Assembly: GCF_016859285.1 (NCBI RefSeq)
Contig: NC_053420.1
Span: 6,238,501 to 6,302,500 of the forward strand
Direction: 5' to 3'
Length of the DNA stretch: 64,000 nt
Source: Xiphias gladius
Taxonomy: Eukaryota; Chordata; Actinopteri; Istiophoriformes; Xiphiidae
Shown here one piece after another: positions 23,770 through 35,528 of the stretch (its first letter is position 1; each line of letters starts with the position of its first letter). The notes under the pieces are model-generated. The model was given only the letters and a program-made list of their open reading frames with translations, did no database searches and had not been told where the DNA came from. A program made the position numbers and the translations under genes.

Positions 23770-24700
23770 TTTGTGCCCTTTGCCAATTTAAATGCCATTT
23801 TCAATTTGTAATGGTTAAAATCAACTTTGTAACACTTAAAAACAAACTGACTAGGTGTGTGTGGTGTGTTGCTCCCATTAAACATTACAACCCTCTGTCA
23901 TTTCTGAGCTGAATGTTTCTGTTGCTTTTCAGACCGCCATTTTCAGTCTTCTGGCTTGTCGAGGATATCAAGCCATTCTAAGTCAAAGGGCTGAATTCCA
24001 GGGGAAGTCATGAGTCGCTGGTGTTAAAGTCAAAAAAGTCAGGGTTGAGTTGCAAGTATGTGACGATTTTGACACCGAGTTGGCAATAAATCCTCCCTTC
24101 ATGAAGGTCTTAATGTTCACTTTTGGAGGATGTAGTACATGTGGTGCTGTTGAACTTTTGTACTGTACTGCGTTTCTGTTTCTCTGAAATAGGATGGAAA
24201 AAATTATAGACACATCTGTCCCTCTACGGCCATTTGATTAAACACCACAAACCGCAGCTTCCAAAGTGATCATAGTCAAAATCAGCACCTCTCTAAAATA
24301 ATAAACTGCCAGGTGAGCATATAAGGAGACGCACAAAAATTCAAATGGAGGTACTGCATGCAAAAAACACCATAGATAAATCGTTACCATGAAAGTGCAG
24401 TGCTGAGACGCGACAATCACGAATTTGGTAAATTCGATGAACTAATGCAAACTGTCGCTTGAAACATGGAATTCTGGGTAGTGGGCAAAGGGTCTCGTGT
24501 CTGAAGACATTCACTTATTCTTCAGGACAGTCGCGCGCTGTCAGTAGCGCCAGATGCAAAGCCAATGACGGATCATAAAATAAAGTAGGAATCGCATCAG
24601 ATCTCACAAGCTCATCACTGGTCGGCTGCTTGTGAAAAGCTTTAGCGTGAAGTAAGCAGCGACTCCAGCTCTCAGATGCGCGAGTAACAACAGTGCTGCA
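23770..24700. other. Gene-free spacer
   Basis: Mixed-composition single-copy-looking DNA. I see no exon or repeat that I can name. Confidence 0.45.
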
Positions 24701-25300
24701 GTACATGTACTCAGTTATTATCCAGCTGTGATTGGAGTGCTTCAGATGTGCCATCTAACAACACGAGCAATACAGACGCAGGTGTGTAGGACACGTCCGA
24801 CACGTATTTCGTGTGTGCACTCCGAAGGTACGCAACATGACAGTGAAAGAGGAAACCTCGGCATCTGATTGGCCGGCCGGGACACACAGACCAGCCTAGT
24901 GTCACGGCAGCACGGAGACGCCGAGCCCCTCGTTCAACACAAGTCGTCTCTCCTTTCCCTCCTGTCGTCACCCTCCGGTAGTTCAGTCCCCACGCCCGCG
25001 TCTGATCCACGAGCAGCTCTCCCGGCTCCGCTGCAAACGTCGAAATGAAACTAAAGATCTGTCTTTTCGGACGGAAGTTCTTCATTTCTCCTGAGCAGAC
25101 GGGACCACGAAGCAACTCATTCTGAGGCTCCCGTGGTCGGTGACCGGATAGAGACGGTTCATCAGATGTATGTAAAGTAGGAACTGGCATAATCCCCGAG
25201 TCAGACAAGGCAAATGTAAAGGATACCTGGTCCGTGTGGACCCAGTTCACCAGACCCCCCAGGTTCAGACTTGACATGAAACAAAACACTGCGTCTGACG
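24530..25300. other. GC-richer block with no recognisable gene
   Basis: CG dinucleotides and GC content rise, and a 192-codon minus-strand frame (24711-25289) is open. Its product has no motif I recognise and its composition follows the GC bias, so chance is the likelier explanation. An ATTGG box (inverted CCAAT) at about 24867 and the CG density would fit a promoter. There is no gene assigned to it. Confidence 0.3.
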
Positions 25301-25849
25301 TTTAAAGCCCTTCGTTTGACATAGTTCCGTTTGGTAACCATGGATGAGTTATGGCCGACCGAGGAGGTGCTCGATTTTTATTTCTTTCCTCTTTTTACCT
25401 TGACAGCCGATCAGATAGAGGGAAGAATAACTTCCTACTGAGGTTAGTGTATAAAAACATAACAGACATAAATACCTCCGAACTTTAGAAAGACCAGGTT
25501 ATTTCAAACTAACCAACTAGAGCTGATGGCCCCCTTCTTTTTTTTCTTTTTTTTTTTTTCCTTCCTTCTCCGTGTAAGAGACGTATCATATTGTACATCC
25601 GCTGTTTGGATCTGACCTTGTGCTGAGGTGGAAAAGCTCACAAAGACACTGATAAACACACACCTGGTCAGCAGCCACGCGTGCGCACAAAGACCCACTG
25701 TTCAACTTCTGTACTGGTAAGGCCTCTTCAATAACAGCGTATTCCCTGTGTTAACAGAAAGAGTAACAGCAACCACAAACCTCCACTCCTCCCCTCCCTC
25801 TCCCTATTCCTCTTCTAGCTACACTAATGCTGATCGGCAGACGAACGCA

Positions 25850-26499
25850 AAAACTGTGTACTTCTTGTACCTGTTAGGACCCTCAATGATACACAGTACC
25901 CCTCAGGCCCCCTTGGCCCTAAACTGAACCTAAATCTATTTCTACCCTTGACCCTAAAACCAAGCCTGAATCCTCAGTCAAGACTTTGAAGAAGTGAGGA
26001 CCCGGCAAAATGTCCTCACTTTCAAAAATGCCCCTTGCTTGCCAGAAAACGGCCTCACCTGTTCAAATTGTCCTCGTTTCCCAAATGTCCTCACTCCCCA
26101 CAAACGTCCAAAGTTGTCTGCACTTTCCAAAATAAGGTCTTACTTTTACAAAAAGATCCTCACTTTCCCAAACTGTTCTCATGTTCCTCAAACGTCATCG
26201 ATGTCGTTTCATCAAAGGTCTTAACTTTTCACTGTCCAACAAAAGGTCTTTACTTTTCAAAAGAGTCCTCAATTTCCTCACCCTTCAGATTGTCCCCACT
26301 TGTCAGCTTTCCAAAAATGCTCACTTTGTACGAATGTCCAAAAGTTGTCTTCGATTTCCAAGAAATTCTTAACTTTAAAAAAAAACCTGTTTTTCAACTT
26401 TCTCCTCACTTTCCAAAAAATGTGTTTACTTTTCAAAAACGTCTCCAGTTTAAAAGTTTTAAGCTCAAACTGGTCCTCACAAAGGCACAAGAACCAAGG

Positions 26500-26500
<1 letters not shown>
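25850..26500 (+). repeat. Diverged tandem array of 'gtcctcactttccaaaa' units
   Basis: From about 25990 the motif tcctcactttccaaaa recurs with changes about every 22-30 bases (for example near 26010, 26090, 26125, 26160, 26250, 26400) up to the CA tract. The lead-in at 25860-25990 (tgtacctgttaggaccctca and a stretch of aaacctaa-type words) matches the lead-in of the copy at 17520. The array produces long spurious frames on both strands. No gene. Confidence 0.7.

Positions 26501-26556
<56 letters not shown>
26501..26556 (+). repeat. (CA)n microsatellite
   Basis: Perfect CA tract of about 28 units ending the array at 25850-26500. Confidence 0.95.
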
Positions 26557-26559
<3 letters not shown>

Positions 26560-26560
<1 letters not shown>

Positions 26561-28785
26561 TGAAGGCAGTTGTGTTTTAGTTTCTCTTCTCATCTGCTGA
26601 GTCTCATTCTGTCCATGTATGTGTTAAAGTTTACTGCAGTTATCTCGATACTAACGGTTTTTACATGAATAATCTGAATGAAGTCATAACTACAAAATAC
26701 ACAGTCACACCGTTTGAACTTATTCAATTAAAATGATTCAGCTTTAAGCTTTTTCACTCGCTACTGGGCCATACCGTGAGATACTCGGGATTTTAAATTT
26801 GACTCAAATACGCACTTATTTTCAAGCCAAGGACCAACTTCCGCAGAGAGGGGAGAAGAAGTGCAGTTACTGACTGGTTTATAGAGCAGTGTCAGGTTCC
26901 AGGAATGACTGAAACTGTAAACGCTCGGACTCCCCCTTCTGGTAAATCACAGTCGTCTAGAAACTGCCTCAGAGGAGCAACAACTTTCCCGACCTTTGGC
27001 GAGAATCTGGCCAGGAAACGGTGAGAGGTTTTCAGAAGCATCTGCGTGCCCGAAAAGTACCAGAGAGGACAAGTACGTCCTCTTTACAAAAACCCTGGAG
27101 CTCCTCTGTTAAGGAAATGAGCAGACAAACGAGAAGGAAGGTAGAAAACGTGTCTATTTGATTTGAATTAAAAGAGCAGCTCAACACGATCTTTTCTTAT
27201 TTAAGAGGAAGTCACATCGCACCGGACAGTTCCTTTAGTTTGTCTTCTCAGGTGCAAATAAAAGACTGTCAGGATCACCACAAACTGCGGGTAAATGAAT
27301 GGATGGATTCATTAACTGTGATATTTAGAGGAGTTTTAATGTGTTTTCTACACAGAATAGTGAGTTTAAAGGCTATAAAGTCTTTAAAATTTACAGAACA
27401 ACATTAAGGCGCCCCCTTTAATTTGTACCTTAAAAAGGAATTTTATTTTTCAATTCAGTCGCCCCAAATTTAGTCAGTTAATGGATACACTCAGATTATA
27501 ATACATTAGAGGGCTTTCGTTGGATTATCTGCAACATGTAAGGGGGTTTTTGAGGTGGCACAAAAAAAATAAATAAATTATGAAATACACTGTAAATGCT
27601 GAAGTAGGAAACACATATTCTGAGGCAGACACATTTAAAATCCTTTTTAAAATGAACTTAGCATTTTCCATTTTAAAATTCAGTCATTAATAACTTATAG
27701 ACATCTGAATCAATCATTGGTGACTTAAACAGACTATTTGTTTTTTTGTTTTCATCTTTTGAAGGTGGCTCTTTCCTTTAACCTCCTGAATCTCCCAAAG
27801 CAACCATTATAAACTTAACTTAAACTCAGGCTGTGCAGCCAAACACTGCTCAAACCCACAGAAGTTAACTCTTTATTTTTTAAATGTGGAATCTCAAAGT
27901 TTCCAGTTTGGGGAAATGTGTCTAAATTGATCGAGCCATGGCTTCAATATTTCACTCAGTGTCAACATCGTGTAGCTTCAGTGAGGAGCTGGAACAATGT
28001 GATACGCAATATACAATAGATGCTACCGTCAGACTTACCCAACCTTAAAGCTACTTAAAGCGGGAATAAAAGAGGTGTTAAGGGGTAACTCAACCCTAAA
28101 AACACTCCAGCCAGAAGGTGAGATCTCACAGTGAACACACTCAGTCCTCAGGAGGCCAGAGTACACGAAATTTTGTCGTGTTGCAACTGTCCACGTCGTC
28201 TCTTACCTGAATAAGCATATGAGTAATCACAGCGCAACTTGTTCTGTCTTGAGGGATTTGACAATCATCGCTTTTTAAATGCACAGAGAAAATAAACTCA
28301 GTTTAACAAACACGAAACTGTGAATAAGCCGATGTTTAGTTGAAGAGATTCTTCTCAGACTATAAAAGTGTTTTTTTTTTTCTTTTGTGGTTTGAGAAGA
28401 GGAAAAAAAAACAAAAAACCTTGAATAACAGTTAAATGCGTCCCAATTTAACATGTGCGTCATCACTGTCAGTCATTATAAAATGGTGTCAATGGTCATA
28501 ATTGAGGCTTCAACAACAAAAAGAAATTTTTTAAATTCATCATTGACGCAGCCTGTGACAGAACAGAAAAGGCTCCTCTTCTTTCGTATCATTTCTTACT
28601 TTTACTTTTCAACCCAGCGCTCCCTCAAAGAGCACTAACAGAGCGCTGTCTCTTTCTGTAAATGTCCTGTCGTGTCTGAATAAAGCTGTAATGAACATTT
28701 AACTGACACCCATGTCTGAATGGGGAAAAGCCACTTCAGCAGATTTCTTGATGAAGCCAGAATTGTTACGGGTCTAAAAGAGGTT
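26560..28785. other. Gene-free spacer downstream of hgh1
   Basis: AT-rich; no exon recognised. A plus-strand AATAAA at 28679-28684 (context tctgaataaagctg) could end an unidentified plus-strand transcript running towards hgh1, but no coding exon of such a gene was found upstream. Confidence 0.4.
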
Positions 28786-28790
28786 TTATT
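28785..28790 (-). terminator. Polyadenylation hexamer overlapping the hgh1 stop codon
   Basis: On the minus strand the last codons read CTG ATA CAA TAA followed by AACC, so AATAAA spans 28790-28785 and contains the TAA stop. If used, the 3' UTR would be only about 15-30 bases. No other canonical minus-strand hexamer lies in the next 200 bases. Confidence 0.45.
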
Positions 28791-31700
28791 GTATCAGTCC
28801 GCTCTCCTGTTCTCTGTCTGTCCGCTCTGCGTCACTGTTCTTCCTTTTCTCCTCCACCTCCTCCTCCTCCCGTCTCTTCTCCTGCTCTTTCTCCAGCTCC
28901 TGCTGTTCTTTGGCTTCGGCCTCCTTCAGTTTCTCCTCCACGTCCTCGGGGATCTCCACCTCCATCAGGTTCTCCATCCCCTGCTCCGGCTCGTCGCCTA
29001 TCAGCACCTGGAGGGAGGCGACGGAAGCATGGAGGAAAAGTGTCAGGATAGGACCGCACTGCGTGACGTGAACACACAGCTGCCAGTTTATTAGGAACCC
29101 CCAGCTAAAACTAATGCAGTCTAGTACAAGAGTCCTGCAATAAATCCTCATTTCACGAAGGTTCAGCTTTTGTTGACACTGTTTAAGATGTGTTGATTCA
29201 ACGTTATGGTCATTTTAGAGCCTTTAGTTTGTGGTTTTTGAAGTGGCCTTTTTCACAGCAGATATGTGACTTGTCACATAAATTAAATTCAGCTTTCATA
29301 AATTTTATTATGTACATCTGCGCTTTTCCTTCTTTAACACGTCAAAACAACCTTTGCCTTGTGTTGTGAGTGCGACTAATGGTTATTTTTGGTATTGATT
29401 AATCTTTTTTTAGCCATGTCCTTAGCCAGAAAGTGAATGAACACATTTCCCAAAATGTTTAATTGTGTGTGTGTATTAAAATGAACAACAAGAATGTGGG
29501 TGTCTTTTCAGTTCGGAGTCAGAAACACCCCAAAACACACGCTGTCTGTTTTCTGCCTTCGACTGGCAGGAGCACAAAATGAGGATAGGATTGCAATTAT
29601 TATTTTGTTTTATTCTATTTTATTCTATTTTTTTTTTTTTTTTTTTAAATCAAGATGTAGAAAAACAAACAATTTGAAATCTGTTACAGATTTTTACATT
29701 ACTGTAACGTAGAATTTAACCGTCACGATAAAAGCACATCATTCATTATGTGCTGGTTAGTTCTCTAGTTCATGTACACTCCACTTAAAACCTGTGTAGA
29801 TTTGCTTGGTGATCAGATCCTTCCTACCTGGACTAGTTTTTCACAGGCTGCCGTAACGTGGACGTCCTTCTCCCAGCAGTGAAACTCTCGCATGATCGGA
29901 TAAACGTTCTTCTCCTTTAGTGCCTGCCGGCCGGCTTTGGTTGCTGTCAGCTGCACGAGAGGAGAACAGCGAAGAGCTAGACATGAAAACATGAGTCTAT
30001 ACATGTGTTCTTTTGTTGTTAGTCTTTGGTTTTGCGTTTGTACCAGTAAGAGTGTTTCCAGCAGCATCTTTCTGATGTCGGGGTCTTCATCTCTCTTCTT
30101 GTCCTCTGGGAGATACTGCAGGTCCACAGGCAGACCTGAACATCACATCGACTTCTGTTAGAGTCAGAAAACCGGCAACTGTGCCTGAGCTTGTTCGGGC
30201 CGACATCAACTAAAAACAATTTTGTTTAGAAAAGAATCCGAATAGGTTCGTATTGAGATTCACGTCCACGGCAGGTGGGCTCTTGTGAGCAGAAATCTTC
30301 AGAGAATAAGTTTGGTTATTTAGTTCTGCGCGTTCATAAATTTGGGGGACTCATGAGACACAATGCAACTAAGTAGTGTGTGTTGAATTAAGTGCCTGGA
30401 TGGACTCTTTATTTGAACTTGTACTTTTTGAATCATACTCATTGTGAATCCCTGGACTGTGAAACTGTATATCGTTTGTTCTTATTGATTATATATGAAT
30501 ACTTGTTCGAAAAGTTCAAAATTAAAACAAAACAAAAAAAAACAAGACATTAGTAAAAATCGAAACAGCACAGGCCGGTTCTTTAGGTTCTCCCCTTGAC
30601 CCCAAAGTTTGGGTAATTTCCATTTCCAATAATGCAACTCATTCGCATCTTCCTATAGGTTTAACTCACACCCCCAATTTGTAATGAAGGCTTTTTGTTA
30701 TAAATTTGTAGTCTCCAAGCTGTCTGTAAGATAAAAGTAACAGTAATAATAATAGCTTTTATTCGCATCGTTCATACAACAAGTGCAACCTAAAGCACTT
30801 TACATCAGTAAAATCCAAAGGATAGAAGAGAAGAAGTAAAAAACAGAAAACATGGTAAAACACAGTCAGATACCACAAGCCCATGCATAGTTATAAACAG
30901 GTATGGGACCATTAAGACTAAAAAAGAAGTTCTCAAGGTTCAGCTTGAAGCTAGCCATCAGTGTCTGATGCCCTGACCTACACTGGGAGGCAGTTCCACA
31001 GGCGAGGGCCTATGAAAGAAAACGCAGCACCACAGGTCTTAGTTCTGGTCTGGCGAACACCCACGAGACCGGAGTTTGAGGATCTTAGAGGTATAGGAGG
31101 GGGATACCTAACCAGTGTGTAAAAAAACCAAATGCAAAAATCTTAAATTGAGTCCTAAAATGAACGGGGAGCCTATGCAGGGCCTTTAAAACAGGAGGCG
31201 ATTGTTTCTCTTTGGATCATCTCTTCGAAATGCATGATTACGTCTGTAGAGAGGAATGATAGATGACCCTGACGACGTCACCATCAGTTTCATTTTCTCA
31301 GACTTGGCAAAGATGCTCCAGAGACGCAGAGGAAATTACACTGTGCACTAAGCAGGATGAGTAAACTGATCCTCATGTATTAAATATGTGGACTGCCCCT
31401 TTAAAGTTACATTGGCTCGTTCAGAGAACATCTTTAACTGGCAGTTTTTTAAACCGTTAGTAAGCTTCCTCATTGCTGTTGTGCAAAGGATCAGCATTGT
31501 TGCAGAGTGAGCTCAGTGCGACATTACGGTGGGGACACTTAATGAATGCTGTGCTTTATACCCTCTGTGCCACTGGCTTGACGAGTCCCAATTAAACAAA
31601 ACAGTTAACTCTGAGAAACACATTCTGACCTTCATTTTCTTCCTCCGACAGCTCCTCCGGACCGGCCAGCGGCAGCAGGAGGAAGGGCAGGATGTCCACA

Positions 31701-34700
31701 GCGTCACTCAGCAGCCACTCATGATGTGCTAGACAGAGTGAGGAGAGGTCTGGATCAGATGACTGGACGTACTGTTGGGTTTTACAAAGATGCTGCTGAA
31801 TACCGGCTCTAGCACCTCTCAAGTTTCTCTTTCTGTCTAATGATTATTGCTATTCTTTCTGTCTAATTGCTCTGTTTTTAGCTCTCAGTCAAAGGTCAGA
31901 TTTCTGGTGTTACCACAGTGGAGGCTACTTCCCAGGCGGCTTACTGATGCAGCGGCAGGTGGGAGGAGTTGAGCTTACGTACGCATCGTGGAGAGACAGC
32001 AGCATTTATGCCTTTCAAAGATCTGGCGAGAATTCGATAAACTCGCGATCTATCTCAAATGCCTCTTGGACGCATTTTACACTTCCCTGTGATATCATAT
32101 AGCCGGCCCATCCACCGAAGACACGTTAAATGAAGGCGGATTTGCTTCTCTGTTAAGGGCTTATGCCGCACCTATGGCAGCTCAGGGCTCCAAAGCTACA
32201 CCTCAGCGGACATCTGCCTCCTCGGGCTTGTAAAAACACGTCGGGCCTACGGAGATACCACGTGGGTACAGCAAAAACTGTGATTGCCTGGTTGCGTTTT
32301 GACGCTGGTAGATATCGATCAGAAGTGAATACAACGGGAGGCAGGTTGAGAGGAGGCTCTGTTACGTTCTCCTTTTCACCGATACACATCTAGCAGAGCC
32401 ATTTCCACCACAAACCCTCTGCGCACTTCAGCCCCCGCTCTGAATGAAACAACAGAACAGTCTCATGCTCAGTACTAAAACAAGGCGGAACCACAGCAAT
32501 TCATATCTCAAAGTGAATGAAAGAAAGTAAACACTGTAGGAATCTGTGGAGGGGCTCCTGTTAATGCCCTGCGCCTAGTATTGACTTCAGCTTGTGTGCT
32601 AATGAGCTGTGTGTGTGTGTGTGTCTCACCGTGGTCAAAGCAACAGTTGCGCAGAGTGCCTATGACTCCTCCCCTCCTCACCGCCGATGCCTGGTACTGA
32701 GTGAAGGGCAGCAACCTCTGGACCACACACCTGCAACAAACATGGTATCAGAAAATGGTAACAGCTAAAATAAAGCTGATCAAAACCCGATCCTTTCTTT
32801 ACTGTACTCTACTGTGTTGTGTTCAGTGCTCTCTTGTGCTGAGGTCTGTATTCAGCCAAAGATCATTTGTGGGGGAGGGAGCTTCACTACTGTACAACCA
32901 CGATTGTTTTCTGTTGTTTCAGCAACTCCAACAGAGTGATCACGCCACATCAACTTCAGGAGGTTCAGTCTCCCACTTAAACTTTCATTCATATTATATC
33001 AATAATTTAAGTTTATACACTTCACATTTTTGTACCAGGACCTCAGGTATTTGGATCAAGGCCACGATAAAGTGTAAAGTGTGCCAAGGTTCGAGGGCTA
33101 CAGCTGTTATTTCATTGTGCCAAAAACATATTCAATCAACGTTTGTGTAAATATAAGTATCTGATGGGATACAGTATCGGTATCTGCAGATACCCAGTGT
33201 TACAGGACTTGGATCAGGATGGGGGCCAGAAAAACTTGATTGGGAAACCCGAAGCTGTGGCCCATTGAAGTCTGGTTCACATAGTGAGTGTGGTCAGTAC
33301 GGCGAATGCAAATGAGAAACCAGAGCTCATGTCAGCTCATATTTCTTCTTGCTGCAGAACATGATCCAGCTCTTGGCTGCCCTGCTCAGTCTCCTCTAAA
33401 TTCTCACTGGCACTGTAGGATAGTGCAGGAGGTAGGAACTTTGAAAGAGAGACTTTGTTGGAGTGTTCAAACCTCTGCCCGCTTTCACATCCACTCATCC
33501 AAAAAAAAAAAAAAAAAAAAAATTTGCCATGACTGACAGTTTATTAGTTTTGAAAAGTTACAAAACCCGGATGACGCCGTTCCCCCCCTTTGACCAACCA
33601 CCAGCTCTTCCCCTGCAGTGTTACAGTCACCTGTCCTTGTCCAAGACGTAGTTTCTGGCCTCAGGCAGCTGCGTCAGGTTGGACAGCAGAGGACCCAGGT
33701 AGTGCAGCTTCGCCTTCTTGTTGTAACCTTCAGTACAGAGGATCTCCACCAGCTTAGCCAGACCAACCTCCTCCTGGAGGACCTGCGAAGGCAAAGAAAA
33801 ATGTCATCTCTCTTTATCCAGCACTATTACTTTAGCTGTTGGGAAGATAAGAAGTGTGTAGTTTGGCAATGTTTAACATATTTTTTTTTATTTTTTGCGT
33901 ATTTGCTGCTGTCTGTCTGTGATATCTAGAACTATTAGGGTCGAGATATTTGTTAACGTTGACTGTTATATGTGCAGATTTGTGTTGCTTCACCGATATT
34001 TATGCTCACTCTAAAAGGTCAAATGAATGCATCCGCCATCACAGAAGGACGTGAAGGCTATGACTGGGCACCTGGGTTTGAGTAAGACAGTTTAGAACAA
34101 CTCACCTTGAACACAGTCTTGCAGGTCTTCTCATGGCGGGTCAGGTTGGAGAGGATGGTGCAGATCTGATCAGAGAACAGGTACTCTGGATTCAGAAGGT
34201 TCTTTAACAATACTGGAAGAACTTTAACGTCTGCCACCAAAACCTGGGTGAGACACAACCAAGAACGCACACCTGTAACACATTTGTCTTCATTGAGGAA
34301 ATCAACACTGAATCCACAACATTTCTGGGGGCTGTAAAGTTGTTTTTGTTTTGTTTCATTTGTCAAATGTCAAAAGAGACACTCACAGATAAGTCATTAA
34401 TAATTTATCACCTAGAGTTAATTTAAAACTCACCTGGTGCAGAGTCTCATCGGCCGATAGGTTGATCAGGATGTGGTAACAGTCCTTCACTATGGCAACA
34501 GAGGGGTCAGAGGTCAAGGAAAACAGGGCAACAAGTAAGTCAGGTTTGGTGCGGAGGAAGCGGCAGCCATCCCTGAAAACAAACAAACACACACGCACAC
34601 AAAAGAAAGAGAGTGAGCTACTGTGGCTACCTTAAGGCAGTAAACTGTGGGCAGAGCGACAGAGTACGAGGGTGTGAATCCATCCAAACAAATCTTTAAT

Positions 34701-35528
34701 GCTTGTTTATTTTGCAGGCCACTCCTCAGGAAAAACCTCTGAGGAACCTGTTTCTCAAAACCTTTTTTTTTTGCAGATTCTTGAGATATAAAGCAAAGCA
34801 CTCTGTTCCAGCGAGGTATGGCTCTATACACTAATGCTTATCTTTGGTTAACAGTTAATCTTCCATAGAGCTCTACCTGGATCAGAGTCTTCCAAGTCAA
34901 GTCGACTCGAATAACTCCCCAAGGTTAGGATTTCTAAGCATAAAAACATACAATAAATGGTTTATAACCCACTATAATGTAGTTGTAAGCAGATTTAAGG
35001 CCATGTTTAAGTCCTTATTAATTTACAGTATTTGATAAAAATTAAAACTTCTCCTATGAGGACATATTTTATATTACTGCAACTATGTTTTACTCTATTG
35101 TCGTAATTCTCTTTCATCCAGCAGTCTCCACTTATAGGTGTCCAAAGGAGGAATTCTCGTTGTTGACAAATACATTAATAAACATTTAAATCTGCTTACA
35201 ACTACATTATAATCTGCTATAAATCATACATTAATTTTTATGTAATGGCTTACAAATGCTAAATAAGGGGACTTGAAGTACAGTTTTACCAGAATCTTAC
35301 ACATTATTAGGGATGCATTTTCATTAATACACTTTTACCAATAATTAGAGAGATTCAATGCTAGTCATAGCCAGTATTATTAATGACATCCTCCTCCTCC
35401 TCCTCCTCATCATCCTACCTGTGTCCAGAAATTCCCAGGATGTACTCTGTGGCCTGACCTTTGACATCAGGACGTGTACCGGGGGTCAGGAAGGAGAGCA
35501 GCTCAGCAGCCTCCGAGTCACTCAACAT
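28786..35528 (-). CDS. hgh1: HGH1 armadillo-type chaperone, complete, 391 residues
   Basis: HGH1 (formerly FAM203/BRP16) is a cytosolic armadillo-like co-chaperone that helps fold elongation factor eEF2 with the TRiC system (known mainly from yeast). Coding exons in order: 35419-35528, 34434-34572, 34106-34243, 33631-33782, 32630-32730, 31630-31728, 30044-30135, 29828-29950, 28786-29007. Phases agree at every junction and total 1176 bases including the stop; human HGH1 is about 390 residues. Recognisable blocks are SVAIVKDCYHILINLS, QICTILSNLTRHEKT, HYLGPLLSNLTQLPEARNYV, RRGGVIGTLRNCCFDH, DILPFLLLPLAGPEE and LPVDLQYLPEDKKR. Then come a CEKLVQVLIGDEPEQGMENL segment and a charged Glu/Lys-rich tail (about residues 340-385). 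Alpha-helical repeats fill the body; there is no signal peptide or membrane segment. A splice acceptor (ttttttccag) lies 14 bases before the ATG, so an upstream non-coding exon is likely. Confidence 0.96.
30740..31200 (-). repeat. Fish interspersed repeat in hgh1 intron 6
   Basis: Plus-strand order of blocks: taatagcttttattcgcatc, 'aacctaaagcactttacatc', cagttccacaggcgagggcc, gaaagaaaacgcagcacca, 'gagtttgaggatcttagagg', then a 'aatcttaaattgagtcctaaaatgaacggggagcc' type of part. This set of blocks recurs widely in percomorph genomes next to LINE-like sequences. It is diverged and has no open frame. The strand is a guess. Confidence 0.5.
34905..35290. mobile_element. Non-autonomous DNA transposon (MITE-like) with long terminal inverted repeats
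   Basis: The stretch ataatgtagttgtaagcaga (34975-34994) is repeated inverted as tctgcttacaactacattat near 35192-35211. Similarity extends outwards on both sides, for example ataaatggtttataa on the left against ttataaatcat (complement) on the right, and on to ctcccca against aagggga. That gives imperfect inverted repeats of about 80-100 bases around a core of about 190 bases. No transposase frame. It sits in hgh1 intron 1. Confidence 0.7.

Larger units (their letters stand above)
29008..35418. other. Introns of hgh1
   Basis: Intron 1 (34573-35418) holds an inverted-repeat element at 34905-35290. Intron 6 (30136-31629) holds an interspersed repeat at 30740-31200. Intron 5 (31729-32629) holds an unexplained GC-richer block at 31955-32395 and a short (GT)n at 32609-32625. 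Intron 4 (32731-33630) has a poly(A) run at about 33500-33522. Introns 2, 3, 7 and 8 show nothing notable beyond T and A runs. Confidence 0.65.

Noticed and set aside
24711..25289. 192-codon minus-strand open frame
   Set aside because: No recognisable motif, no flanking splice or poly(A) logic, and it lies in a GC-rich block where stops are rare by chance.
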